DNA from: Lachnoclostridium sp. UBA6475
GTDB lineage: Bacteria > Bacillota > Clostridia > Lachnospirales > Lachnospiraceae
DNA length: 20,175 bases
Assembly (NCBI GenBank): GCA_002435545.1
Contig: DJNB01000121.1
Span: forward strand, 1-20,175
Direction: 5' to 3'
The notes under the pieces are model-generated. The model saw only the letters and a program-made list of their open reading frames with translations. It did no database searches and was not told the origin of the DNA. The translations under genes and the position numbers were made by a program. Of this stretch, positions 6,462 to 13,647 are shown piece after piece (the first letter of the stretch is position 1; the number at the start of each line of letters is the position of its first letter).

Positions 6462-7096
6462 TAATACCCTCCAATTCTTACTTCTGTTTGGTTTTTCCGT
6501 CGATATATGATGCCACACAGGATAAATCCGGCGACAACACCACTGATATGTGCCGTATTATCAATCCCTGTATCCTGCATTCCGGAGTATAAACTGAGCA
6601 GCAGATATACTCCAAACCGCATAATATCACCGCGGACAATCCGCTTACGATTTTTAATCAGTAACATGAGCAGCGCACCCATTAATCCATAAATTGCACC
6701 GGATGCCCCGCACGAAACAACATTCTCGCCAAGATACAGATTCACATAAACGGACACGAAACCGGCAATAACCCCGGATGCCATATACAAAAACAAATAT
6801 CGTATCCTGCCAATTTCCTGTTCTAATGTATATCCAAGCACCAAAAGAGAAATCATATTATTGGCTAAATGTTCCAATCCAAAATGCAGAAAAAAGTGTG
6901 TAATAATGCGGTAATACTCATGCCCCTCAATAAATGCCGGTTCATACATGGCACCCATATCAATCATAAATTCGGCATCCAGAGATGAACCTTTCCATTC
7001 TGTATACAAAAATACAACTACATTTATTAAAACCAATAAGATGGTAACAATGGGAAGCGGCTGTTGTTCCCTCACTACTGTTTCTTTCCTGTCCAT
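6461..7096 (-). CDS. Rhomboid family intramembrane serine protease
   Basis: Rhomboid proteases cleave membrane helices with a Ser-His dyad. The 211-residue protein has the motifs: HFFLHFGLEHLANNMISLLVLG (residues 67-88), the GASGAIYG serine loop with Ser132, and the C-terminal AHISG helix with His183. Hydrophobic segments at about 15-31, 80-95, 101-120, 125-147, 160-172 and 183-199 fit the six-helix core. The GGGAG ribosome site precedes the ATG. It heads a probable operon with the flavodoxin/SCP2, HIT and murG genes, starting from a promoter that overlaps the divergent RACo-like promoter. Substrate unknown. Confidence 0.9.
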   Translation of the reverse strand: MDRKETVVREQQPLPIVTILLVLINVVVFLYTEWKGSSLDAEFMIDMGAMYEPAFIEGHEYYRIITHFFLHFGLEHLANNMISLLVLGYTLEQEIGRIRYLFLYMASGVIAGFVSVYVNLYLGENVVSCGASGAIYGLMGALLMLLIKNRKRIVRGDIMRFGVYLLLSLYSGMQDTGIDNTAHISGVVAGFILCGIIYRRKNQTEVRIGGY

Positions 7097-7133
7097 AAAG
7101 CACTCCCTTCTACATTGTACTTATAAATCTGCT

Positions 7134-7162
7134 TTGACCCAATCTGCATTTTATGGTACTAT
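7134..7162 (+). promoter_or_regulatory. Probable promoter for the RACo-like gene
   Basis: TTGACC (7134-7139) is followed after 17 bases by TACTAT with an upstream TGG (extended -10); a TATAAT also begins at 7160. It overlaps the opposing rhomboid promoter for 15 bases. Confidence 0.5.
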
Positions 7163-7177
7163 AATAGCATAATACAA
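7148..7177 (-). promoter_or_regulatory. Probable promoter for the rhomboid operon
   Basis: On the minus strand TTGTAT (7172-7177) and TAAAAT (7148-7153) are 18 bases apart. The boxes lie within the divergent promoter of the RACo-like gene. Confidence 0.45.
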
Positions 7178-7216
7178 CGTATGTGTCAAAGAAGCACGGA
7201 AAGGAAAATTTTTGCT

Positions 7217-8647
7217 ATGCAGATTCACATTGAAGCCAATTCAAACAACACCTTAACGGTCCTGGATCTTTTGGAAAAGCAGGGCTTTTCTTTACCGTGC
7301 AACTGCCATGGTGCAAATGTATGCGGCGGCACACAATATGACTTTCCCTGCGCACTGATTCCCAAGGAACCCCTTACGGTCTGTCTTCGTGACTCCGCCG
7401 TAAATCAAAAGATAGAAGGTCTGGGTCTGATGCAAAAGGCAGATCTATCTGTTTCCCCGGACACGTTACTCATAGACATTGGAACTACAACGATTGCAAT
7501 GGTTTACTATCATTCCGCGAAAAGAACCACCTTTTTTTCAGAAGTTTTTCCAAACCCGCAGATTCCATACGGAGCAGATGTCATCAGCCGGATCAATTAT
7601 GACGTTTCGGATCATGAACACCACTTACTTCACCATCGGATCGTATCTTGCCTCGAAGAACATGTATCTTCCTTTTTTTTACAATTTCCGGATGTTTCGC
7701 TCCGGCAATGCCTGATCGGCGGTAATACAACTATGATCCACTTACTGCTGAATCTATCTTTGCAGGGAATGACCGGTTTTCCTTTTACTCCCTCGGAGTT
7801 CACGAATTTTTGTTTTACGCATAATGAGGTAGAAGTCTTTATCCTTCCATGGCTTTCTGCTTTTATTGGCGGTGATATTACTTCCGGACTTTTATCCCTG
7901 TCCTTTGACACCCGGAAAGACACCTGTCTTTTAGCAGACCTCGGCACCAACGGCGAACTGGTACTCTGTCACCAAAACCATCTGTTTACAGCAAGCACGG
8001 CTGCCGGCCCTGCATTAGAGGGCAATGGACTATCGCATGGCTGCCCGGCAATTCCCGGCGCCATCTCGGATGTTTCACTGCGCGGTGTTGTGCCACGGAT
8101 CCAGACCATTGCAAACAAACTTCCTGCCGGCATCTGCGGAAGCGGTGCGATCAGTACACTTGCCGAACTGCTTTCTCAGCACTACATCCATGCAGATGGC
8201 ACTCTGACTGAGAAATTTCCAAAAAATGGAATCACCCTTGCCCGTTCCAAAGAAACGGTAATTTCTTTTAGTATAAATGATGTACGCCAGATGCAGCTGG
8301 CGATTGCGGCTATCGCAGCCGGGATTGACACCCTCTGCCACGAAGCCGGCATTTCCCCGGATAAGGTTGACTCCCTCTATCTGGCGGGCGGACTGGGATA
8401 TTCTATCTCGCTGGAAAAAGCATCTTTATTAGGTATGTTTTGCAGCATTCAACCGGAACGTATCCATTGTGTTGGAAACAGCTGCCTCAATGGACTGGCT
8501 GAACTATCGGAAAATTTTTCCAACTTACAGCAATTTGTATCTCATGTTAAGAAACATACTACCGATATTTCGCTGGCAGATAATTCTTATTTTCAGTCTT
8601 CCTATCTGGCTCATATGTCTTATGAGCACTCGGAAACTACTGCCTGA
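7217..8647 (+). CDS. RACo-like ASKHA ATPase with degenerate ferredoxin domain (DUF4445 type)
   Basis: Proteins of this family use ATP to drive low-potential reduction of corrinoid proteins. Here the 476-residue protein keeps the ATPase: phosphate-1 loop LLIDIGTTTIAM (84-95), FPNPQIPYGADVISRI (111-126), LIGGNTTMIHLL (166-177), phosphate-2 loop ADLGTNGELVL (240-250), AGICGSGAIS (305-313) and adenosine motif YLAGGLGYSISLEKA (388-402). The N-terminal ~60 residues hold cysteines at 28, 30, 36, 45 and 56 but lack the family's third ferredoxin cysteine (Thr39 is there). GGAAAGGA lies upstream of the ATG, at a rather long spacing. No corrinoid or methyltransferase gene is adjacent. Its last 28 bases overlap the convergent FHA gene. 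Confidence 0.82.
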   Translation: MQIHIEANSNNTLTVLDLLEKQGFSLPCNCHGANVCGGTQYDFPCALIPKEPLTVCLRDSAVNQKIEGLGLMQKADLSVSPDTLLIDIGTTTIAMVYYHSAKRTTFFSEVFPNPQIPYGADVISRINYDVSDHEHHLLHHRIVSCLEEHVSSFFLQFPDVSLRQCLIGGNTTMIHLLLNLSLQGMTGFPFTPSEFTNFCFTHNEVEVFILPWLSAFIGGDITSGLLSLSFDTRKDTCLLADLGTNGELVLCHQNHLFTASTAAGPALEGNGLSHGCPAIPGAISDVSLRGVVPRIQTIANKLPAGICGSGAISTLAELLSQHYIHADGTLTEKFPKNGITLARSKETVISFSINDVRQMQLAIAAIAAGIDTLCHEAGISPDKVDSLYLAGGLGYSISLEKASLLGMFCSIQPERIHCVGNSCLNGLAELSENFSNLQQFVSHVKKHTTDISLADNSYFQSSYLAHMSYEHSETTA

Positions 8648-9738
8648 TAGCAGTGAGAAGAAATATCTACAATATCACCATCCGACAGACGGTGGCACTC
8701 CCATGGGATTAATTTCTCTTTATTAATGGATGTGCCTTCTTCACTTTCCTGGTCAATTATATAGATATCGTTTTCTTCCATTACAATCTTGGCATGAACC
8801 TCACTTACATCCTTTTGCAAAATACTTCCTTCTACATGTCTTTCATCCGCTCCGATATAAAAGGGACTATGATCGATCCGGATATAAGGGTCACTTGGAT
8901 TCATCGGCTTCAAATACAATTGTACTTCGTTGTGTGAATTTCCATATTCTGTAATTTTTTCTTTTTTGATACACAAGTTCCAAATGCTGTATAACAGCGC
9001 GATCGCACAGCAGATCCCTACGATCTTATACCACGCACCGGATATTAATACCCCGTCCATCCAGCCCATATACCAGGCAGCACCGATACACACCACTCCA
9101 ACAAGAAGCCATTCCGTTTTTTTCGCCTTTTTCTTTTGTATTTTTTCTTTTTTTACTCTTTCCGGCGCAGGACAGGGAGCAGAAATCTTTTCCGTTTCTT
9201 CGTAATGATATTGTTCCAAATAATGTTCTAATTTATTTAACGTAAAATTCTCTTCCCGACATACTTTATGTATTCCATATACAAGAAATGTCAAAGACCG
9301 GCAGTTATGATCCATTACATTCATAATTTCTTCCGTAATTTTAGCCAGTTCATCTGCCACATTCGCCGCATATCCGTCCATATAAGCCAGATGCAGCTCA
9401 TTAAGCGGATCCATAAAAATGTAATCGGCGCATAATATAAGATTCTCCGGAACTAAAAAGTATTCTTCTATTTCTTTCATTCTTTTCAATAAACTCCGGT
9501 ACAACTGCACGATCTTTTTTTCATCCAATGTTTCCTTTTTTAAATATTCACTCATTGTTATCTTTTCACCAAAGGAAAAAATGTAATGTACTTCTCCGTC
9601 TACGCTTAATTCTGCCGGTCCTACGATCCCAGCCACATCAGCATAATACAAGAGTTCTGTACCATATCCGCTCTTCCTTTCCTCTGTCTTAATCTGTATT
9701 TTTCGTTCTTTAAGATCTGATATGATATTTATTTGCAT
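8620..9738 (-). CDS. DUF6382 and FHA domain membrane protein of the Tad locus
   Basis: The 372-residue protein has an N-terminal domain of the DUF6382 type (about 1-175), a basic linker with KKEKIQKKKAKK (197-207), two hydrophobic helices (about 210-226 and 238-256) and a C-terminal FHA-like domain (286-365). FHA domains bind phosphothreonine, but here the usual Gly-Arg reads Gly-Ala (296-297) and the Asn of the NGT loop is Glu334; Ser312 and His315 (VSEVH) are kept. The start at 9736-9738 has GGGGTGA upstream. It closes the pilus operon eight bases after the short TadE-like gene and probably links pilus assembly to signalling (inference). No terminator follows; the stop lies inside the facing gene. 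Confidence 0.8.
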   Translation of the reverse strand: MQINIISDLKERKIQIKTEERKSGYGTELLYYADVAGIVGPAELSVDGEVHYIFSFGEKITMSEYLKKETLDEKKIVQLYRSLLKRMKEIEEYFLVPENLILCADYIFMDPLNELHLAYMDGYAANVADELAKITEEIMNVMDHNCRSLTFLVYGIHKVCREENFTLNKLEHYLEQYHYEETEKISAPCPAPERVKKEKIQKKKAKKTEWLLVGVVCIGAAWYMGWMDGVLISGAWYKIVGICCAIALLYSIWNLCIKKEKITEYGNSHNEVQLYLKPMNPSDPYIRIDHSPFYIGADERHVEGSILQKDVSEVHAKIVMEENDIYIIDQESEEGTSINKEKLIPWECHRLSDGDIVDISSHCYQAVVSECS

Positions 9739-9746
9739 GGTAAAGA

Positions 9747-10136
9747 TCACCCCTTTTTTATTATCGCAGCATCCCACATCCGTTTGCTGCAAGTCCAGTT
9801 TTCTATCTCCATCTCGTCACGATACTCTGCCTGCTTACTCAGAAAAGGTGCTGTCATAACAATCTCTGCCGTAACGGTCATTTTCTTTTTTAACACATTT
9901 TCTTTGCAGACAACTTTGTTAATCTTTAAAATAAATAACTGCTTTTGCATAACTTCTCTGCTCTGTTCCTCCCGATAATTTTCCCGCAGACATTTCTGGC
10001 CGCTTGAATATAACACCACCTGATCATGGGATAAAAGTGACAGATAGCAAAGGGAGAAAACAATCCATAAAATTATTGTTACAACAAAAGTCGCTTCGAG
10101 GGTAAAAGACCCTTTTACTTTATCATTAAACTGCAT
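9747..10136 (-). CDS. Short TadE-like pseudopilin
   Basis: The 129-residue protein starts with a short basic leader and then GSFTLEATFVVTIILWIVFS (residues 9-28). That is a prepilin-like motif with Glu14 ahead of a hydrophobic helix, as in TadE and TadF minor pilins. After the helix it is polar with scattered cysteines. The long frame to 10406 is not the real start: the ATG at 10134-10136 has GGGGTGA upstream. Its first 22 bases overlap the end of the prepilin peptidase gene, so the ribosome site lies within that gene. It is likely processed by one of the two A24 peptidases of the operon and may seed or anchor the pilus. Confidence 0.8.
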   Translation of the reverse strand: MQFNDKVKGSFTLEATFVVTIILWIVFSLCYLSLLSHDQVVLYSSGQKCLRENYREEQSREVMQKQLFILKINKVVCKENVLKKKMTVTAEIVMTAPFLSKQAEYRDEMEIENWTCSKRMWDAAIIKKG

Positions 10137-10558
10137 ATTAAAATCACCCCATATCCAAGACAGATAAACGGAACAAATGGTATTTTTGTATGCCGTCCCG
10201 CCTTTTTGCAAAGGCATAAAGCCACTCCGTAAAACGAAGCAGATCCAAGCGAAAGGATCATAAGCACTACCATCTGATACAGTCCTGTAACCATACCGCA
10301 TACTGTCAAAATACAGCCGTCTCCTGTCCCTATACTTTGACGTGTAATAACACTTGCCAGCAGAAACACTGCCCCCAGTATCATACCGCCGAGAACCATT
10401 TTCCAATCTTTTACATTAAGTATACATACCGTTATCATTAACACGCCAAAAGCAATCGTTGAAATTGACAAAATTGTCCTGTTAAAACATTTCTTTTTTA
10501 TGTCAATCACAGACAAAACCAATAACCAGATCCATAATAAAACTTCTATTAGTTTCAC
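10115..10558 (-). CDS. A24 prepilin peptidase, second copy in the operon
   Basis: These membrane aspartate proteases cut the leader from prepilins. The 147-residue product has the two aspartates of the family: Asp19 in VLSVIDIKKKCFN and Asp80 in SIGTGDG. Several hydrophobic stretches (about 6-19, 30-48, 55-70, 82-113, 125-143) fit a compact TadV/CpaA-like peptidase. The usual GxGDxK has Gly81 and Cys82 after the Asp and no Lys, unlike the other copy at 17939. The GTG start at 10556-10558 overlaps the TadE stop (GTGA), with GGAGATG upstream, so translation is coupled. It ends 22 bases inside the next gene. Confidence 0.8.
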   Translation of the reverse strand: MKLIEVLLWIWLLVLSVIDIKKKCFNRTILSISTIAFGVLMITVCILNVKDWKMVLGGMILGAVFLLASVITRQSIGTGDGCILTVCGMVTGLYQMVVLMILSLGSASFYGVALCLCKKAGRHTKIPFVPFICLGYGVILICSLMIK

Positions 10559-11346
10559 CCGCTGCTCATCTCCTTTCCTTTTACACAAGTCTTGCAGGGT
10601 GTTCTTCCTTCCACCTGCGAAATCGGGATTTCTCTTATACTGCGGCTTATCTTTTGGCAATTTTTTTGTACATGATACCGGCTTCCATAGTTACAGATAA
10701 CAACGACCTGACTATCCGGCAATTCCTTTCCCGCACAGCACTTTTCGCAGGGATAATAGATGTGTCCATCTTCACTTCTCCGCTTTTCCAGTTCTTTTAT
10801 AAAAACCTGCTGCAAGCCTAATTTCAGATGATGGCAGGTCAGGTTTTCATGATAGACCTTTCCCGTCTTTGTAACATAAACCATCTGATCTTCTTTTTGT
10901 TCACTTGAAGTCATACGTGTCAGTACGCCGGTAAACGCTCTCCCGTAATATTTTTCATTGAAACAAAAAATACGTTTCATAAAAACCGGAATAGGAGATG
11001 TGACCGTATAACCTGCGACAAATTCCATCTGGTCGATATCCTCATAAATCTTCGACTTTGTAATGCCTATGATTGACGCATTTGCATCGCTGCGTCCGGA
11101 AACCGACGCGTTTATCTTTGCCGTCATAACAGCCGGATTTACAGCCAGTTTTTTCCCTGATAAAGCATATTCCAATGACGTCTGCTTTGCCGCTGTTTCC
11201 AAGGCACATTGAACCTGCTCCTGACGATACAGCAATTGATTTATATATATCATACCTGCGATCACAAAAATAAACAAAGGAACAACCAGTGCCGCCTCAA
11301 CGGTGATCGAACCGTTGAAACCCGGCTCACCTTTTTGTTTCTGCAT
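10555..11346 (-). CDS. TadE-like minor pilin with cysteine-rich C-terminal repeats
   Basis: The 263-residue protein opens with a basic leader and NGSITVEAALVVPLFIFVIA (11-30), a TadE-type prepilin motif with Glu17, then a membrane helix. About residues 40-150 are a pilin-like extracytoplasmic part. The tail holds two related modules, at about 156-204 and 215-254. Each shows a Tyr-His-x4-Cys followed by Pro-Cys-x2-Cys: YHENLTC then PCEKCC, and YHVQKNC then PCKTC. This could bind zinc or make disulfides outside the cell. AAAGGAGG precedes the ATG. The gene follows the inverted-repeat spacer and is coupled to the next gene by GTGA overlap. Confidence 0.85.
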   Translation of the reverse strand: MQKQKGEPGFNGSITVEAALVVPLFIFVIAGMIYINQLLYRQEQVQCALETAAKQTSLEYALSGKKLAVNPAVMTAKINASVSGRSDANASIIGITKSKIYEDIDQMEFVAGYTVTSPIPVFMKRIFCFNEKYYGRAFTGVLTRMTSSEQKEDQMVYVTKTGKVYHENLTCHHLKLGLQQVFIKELEKRRSEDGHIYYPCEKCCAGKELPDSQVVVICNYGSRYHVQKNCQKISRSIREIPISQVEGRTPCKTCVKGKEMSSG

Positions 11347-11371
11347 TTGCTTCCTCCTTTCCTTTCATGAC

Positions 11372-11479
11372 TCGAGGCGAGAAAGGGTACTCTATTGTAT
11401 GGTAGGCAATTTCCCTTTTGGTTAGATATGTGTAGATATGTTAATTTATTTTTTAATAGAATACCCTTTCTCGCCTCGA
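11372..11479. repeat. 25-base inverted repeat with 58-base spacer between two pilus genes
   Basis: Arm 11372-11396 begins TCGAGGCGAGAAAGGGTA and arm 11455-11479 is its reverse complement except for one C/T difference, so 24 of 25 positions pair. The spacer is A/T-rich and contains a tandem 10-base repeat, TAGATATGTG then TAGATATGTT, at 11423-11442. No obvious target duplication flanks it, and the minus strand lacks a T-run after the stem. It could be a transcript-processing hairpin, a miniature mobile element, or an invertible segment. Confidence 0.85.
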
Positions 11480-11486
11480 TAATTTT

Positions 11487-13442
11487 TCAATACTCTGCCT
11501 GTTGGCTTGTCTCTACCGTAAAATCCACCTCCGGCAACCTTCGGAACGGGAGTTTCCACGGATAGACAAATTTTGCTGTCACATCAAACCGGCTTGTACA
11601 TAAACCCAGTCGGAATCCGGGAACATACTTTTTCTGTATCTTCCACTCCATCAGATCCATCATTCTTTCGCATATTGTACTTCGATCCATCGCCAGCAGG
11701 AAAAAACTTAAATATTCCTCGTAGCCAAAAGACCGTTTATCTGCCTTCTTATACTGCCTGGCCTTCTGCATGACCAAGTCGTGCGTAAAAGCAAACAATT
11801 CCGTAAAATCTACAGAAAACTTATCTGCTGTCTTGACGAAAGGAACCTCTTTTCCCTGCAGGATTGCCGCCGTATCAACCACCGCTTCCGCCATTCCCCA
11901 CAATACCGTAAATAAGGTTTGCATAAACCGTATCAATGGCTCTATTGCTGTAAAACCAACCACCGCGAGTGCAGCTGCATGTGTTGTTTCACGGCTTTTT
12001 GCAGAGACAAATAGCGCAGAAGCATTTGCCGCCGTTCGGAGTAAGACGATTCGTTCAATGACACCGGAAAGATTTTCCTTATCACTTCTTTCAGCACGGA
12101 TCAAATACTCCCATTCATACCGGAGCACATTATCCGATCCTGCCGTTTGCGTCACATTGGAAAAAAACTTTTTTAAATAGGCCAGAAGGCATGCTTCCGT
12201 AGCTGCAAAACTGCCCATTTTCTGTGCGCTGTTTTGAAAATCAACATTCTCGTCATCTGTCAGCGTTTTTACAGGGTCACTTCTTTTTTCCTTTTCCTGC
12301 TCCTGTATCAGCTGCAGATAATGATCCGGATTTTCTACGGTTCGTTCAGACACCTTACTGTAGTCTTCCATTACCATTTTAAGTACTCCCTCTGACATTG
12401 CTTTGGAAAAGGAATCCAGTGGATTTTCCCCGCCACCGTCTTCTTCCATCCCGCTGTAATCAAAGCACATTGACGGCATCTTATACTCTGCCCATAACGC
12501 CCGGAGTTCCTTGTCACTCTCCTCACTCCAAGTCTGGGATAGCAGCGTACTGCTTTGGGATAAAATGGATCGGTTCGTTTTCAACTCTTCTGCAAGCGTA
12601 TCTCTGCCGGGAACAGACTTACACATTTCCATATTCTGTTCGGCTTCACTTGCAAGCCGGCTGCACAGGTTTTCCAATTGCTGAAACATTTTCAAATATT
12701 TTTTTCTTTCTTGCTCTTTGCTCGAAATATCCTTTAACATTTCATCAATGGAAACTACTTTATTTTCCATTTTTTTCCATATGTTCTGGTCTGAAATATG
12801 AAATGTCTGTGCCTGTTTTTTCCCACGAAAAAACATCTTGGCAAATATCGTTTTTTCTTTGATATTTCCATTTTTTACACAAACACCATCTATCATTTCC
12901 ATCCATTGTACGAGTTCCATTCCCTCCTTTGCTTTTTCTTTCTGTTCCGCCGTGTCTTTTTCAATTTCATTTGCCGTTGCTTCCATAGAATCCAATGCCG
13001 CCTTGTTCCCCTTGATGTTATCAAAAATCTGCGATATCCCTTCTCGTTTCATATATTCACAGATCTGGTCAAGCATTGGCTGCCCGCCATCTTCCGTAAC
13101 ATATGTCTTATCCGGTACGTTAACTTCTTCTAAAGTACCACCGAATAGATCTGTTATCGGTAATAAACTTTTTGGTTGTTCCAGATTTTTGTTAATATAA
13201 AATTCAATGGTATCCTCATACGACTTACCGGCGTCCTCTAAAAAAAACAGACGATATTCTTTGTACATTGGTTCACTGTACTCTGCTAACAAACTTTCTG
13301 TGCCGACGCGAAGCAGCCGCTGTGCCTGATTTTTGCATACGCTTCCTCTTGCAAGTTCCACCATCCCACATCCCAGGGCGATCATTACAAGAAATGTCAG
13401 TGTCAGAAAAATTGTTATACTGCCATCAGCCTTCTTTTCCAT
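11487..13442 (-). CDS. DUF5702 / TadG-like pilus assembly protein
   Basis: The 651-residue protein starts with EKKADGSITIFLTLTFLVMIALGCGMVELARG. This is one N-terminal membrane anchor (about 7-30) as in DUF5702 and TadG-like proteins, with most of the chain outside the membrane. The middle (about 130-410) is rich in Lys, Glu and Gln and probably forms long coiled-coil helices. A second hydrophobic stretch lies near 490-530 (TAIEPLIRFMQTLFTVLWGM). The gene overlaps the pilin gene by 17 bases, so it is translated with it. The family is associated with Tad pili, but the exact role, perhaps anchoring or surface display, is not known. Function is inferred from position and topology. Confidence 0.8.
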   Translation of the reverse strand: MEKKADGSITIFLTLTFLVMIALGCGMVELARGSVCKNQAQRLLRVGTESLLAEYSEPMYKEYRLFFLEDAGKSYEDTIEFYINKNLEQPKSLLPITDLFGGTLEEVNVPDKTYVTEDGGQPMLDQICEYMKREGISQIFDNIKGNKAALDSMEATANEIEKDTAEQKEKAKEGMELVQWMEMIDGVCVKNGNIKEKTIFAKMFFRGKKQAQTFHISDQNIWKKMENKVVSIDEMLKDISSKEQERKKYLKMFQQLENLCSRLASEAEQNMEMCKSVPGRDTLAEELKTNRSILSQSSTLLSQTWSEESDKELRALWAEYKMPSMCFDYSGMEEDGGGENPLDSFSKAMSEGVLKMVMEDYSKVSERTVENPDHYLQLIQEQEKEKRSDPVKTLTDDENVDFQNSAQKMGSFAATEACLLAYLKKFFSNVTQTAGSDNVLRYEWEYLIRAERSDKENLSGVIERIVLLRTAANASALFVSAKSRETTHAAALAVVGFTAIEPLIRFMQTLFTVLWGMAEAVVDTAAILQGKEVPFVKTADKFSVDFTELFAFTHDLVMQKARQYKKADKRSFGYEEYLSFFLLAMDRSTICERMMDLMEWKIQKKYVPGFRLGLCTSRFDVTAKFVYPWKLPFRRLPEVDFTVETSQQAEY

Positions 13443-13611
13443 TTATAATACTTTTGCTGTCTTTATCAAATGACTTCCAGGCATCGTCAATTACAGATGT
13501 GATCTTATTCTTAAACAAAAGTACTAACGCAATCAAAATCACCAGAATCAATATCAATTCCACAATTCCGATTCCATCTTCCTCTTTCATAAACTGCATT
13601 ACATATCTCAT
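13426..13611 (-). CDS. Flp1-type IVb major pilin
   Basis: The 61-residue product has a short leader MRYVMQFMKEEDG, then IGIVELILILVILIALVLL with Glu18 at position +5 after a cleavage site behind Gly13, the classic type IV pilin pattern. A hydrophobic helix and a short polar tail (NKITSVIDDAWKSFDKDSK) follow. The open frame extends to an ATG at 13632, but the ATG at 13609-13611 has GAGGGA at good distance and gives a normal leader length. It sits after TadC and before the TadG-like gene, where Flp pilins are usual. It is probably the main pilus subunit and the substrate for the A24 peptidases. Confidence 0.85.
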   Translation of the reverse strand: MRYVMQFMKEEDGIGIVELILILVILIALVLLFKNKITSVIDDAWKSFDKDSKSIINGKEG

Positions 13612-13647
13612 GTTATCCCTCATTTCTTTCATAATCTTGGTTTACGG

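Noticed and set aside
7217..8647. RNA gene or tRNA inside the intergenic gaps
   Set aside because: I checked the gaps for cloverleaf or rRNA-like sequence and found none.
10137..10406. Long N-terminal extension of the short TadE-like protein
   Set aside because: The extra residues are out-of-frame reading of the prepilin peptidase; the internal ATG has its own GGGGTGA site.
11372..11479. Rho-independent terminator for the pilus operon
   Set aside because: The long inverted repeat lies on the operon strand without a following T-run, and pilus genes continue after it.
11372..11479. CRISPR array or insertion sequence
   Set aside because: There is one repeat pair only, no spacer series, no transposase, and no clear target duplication.
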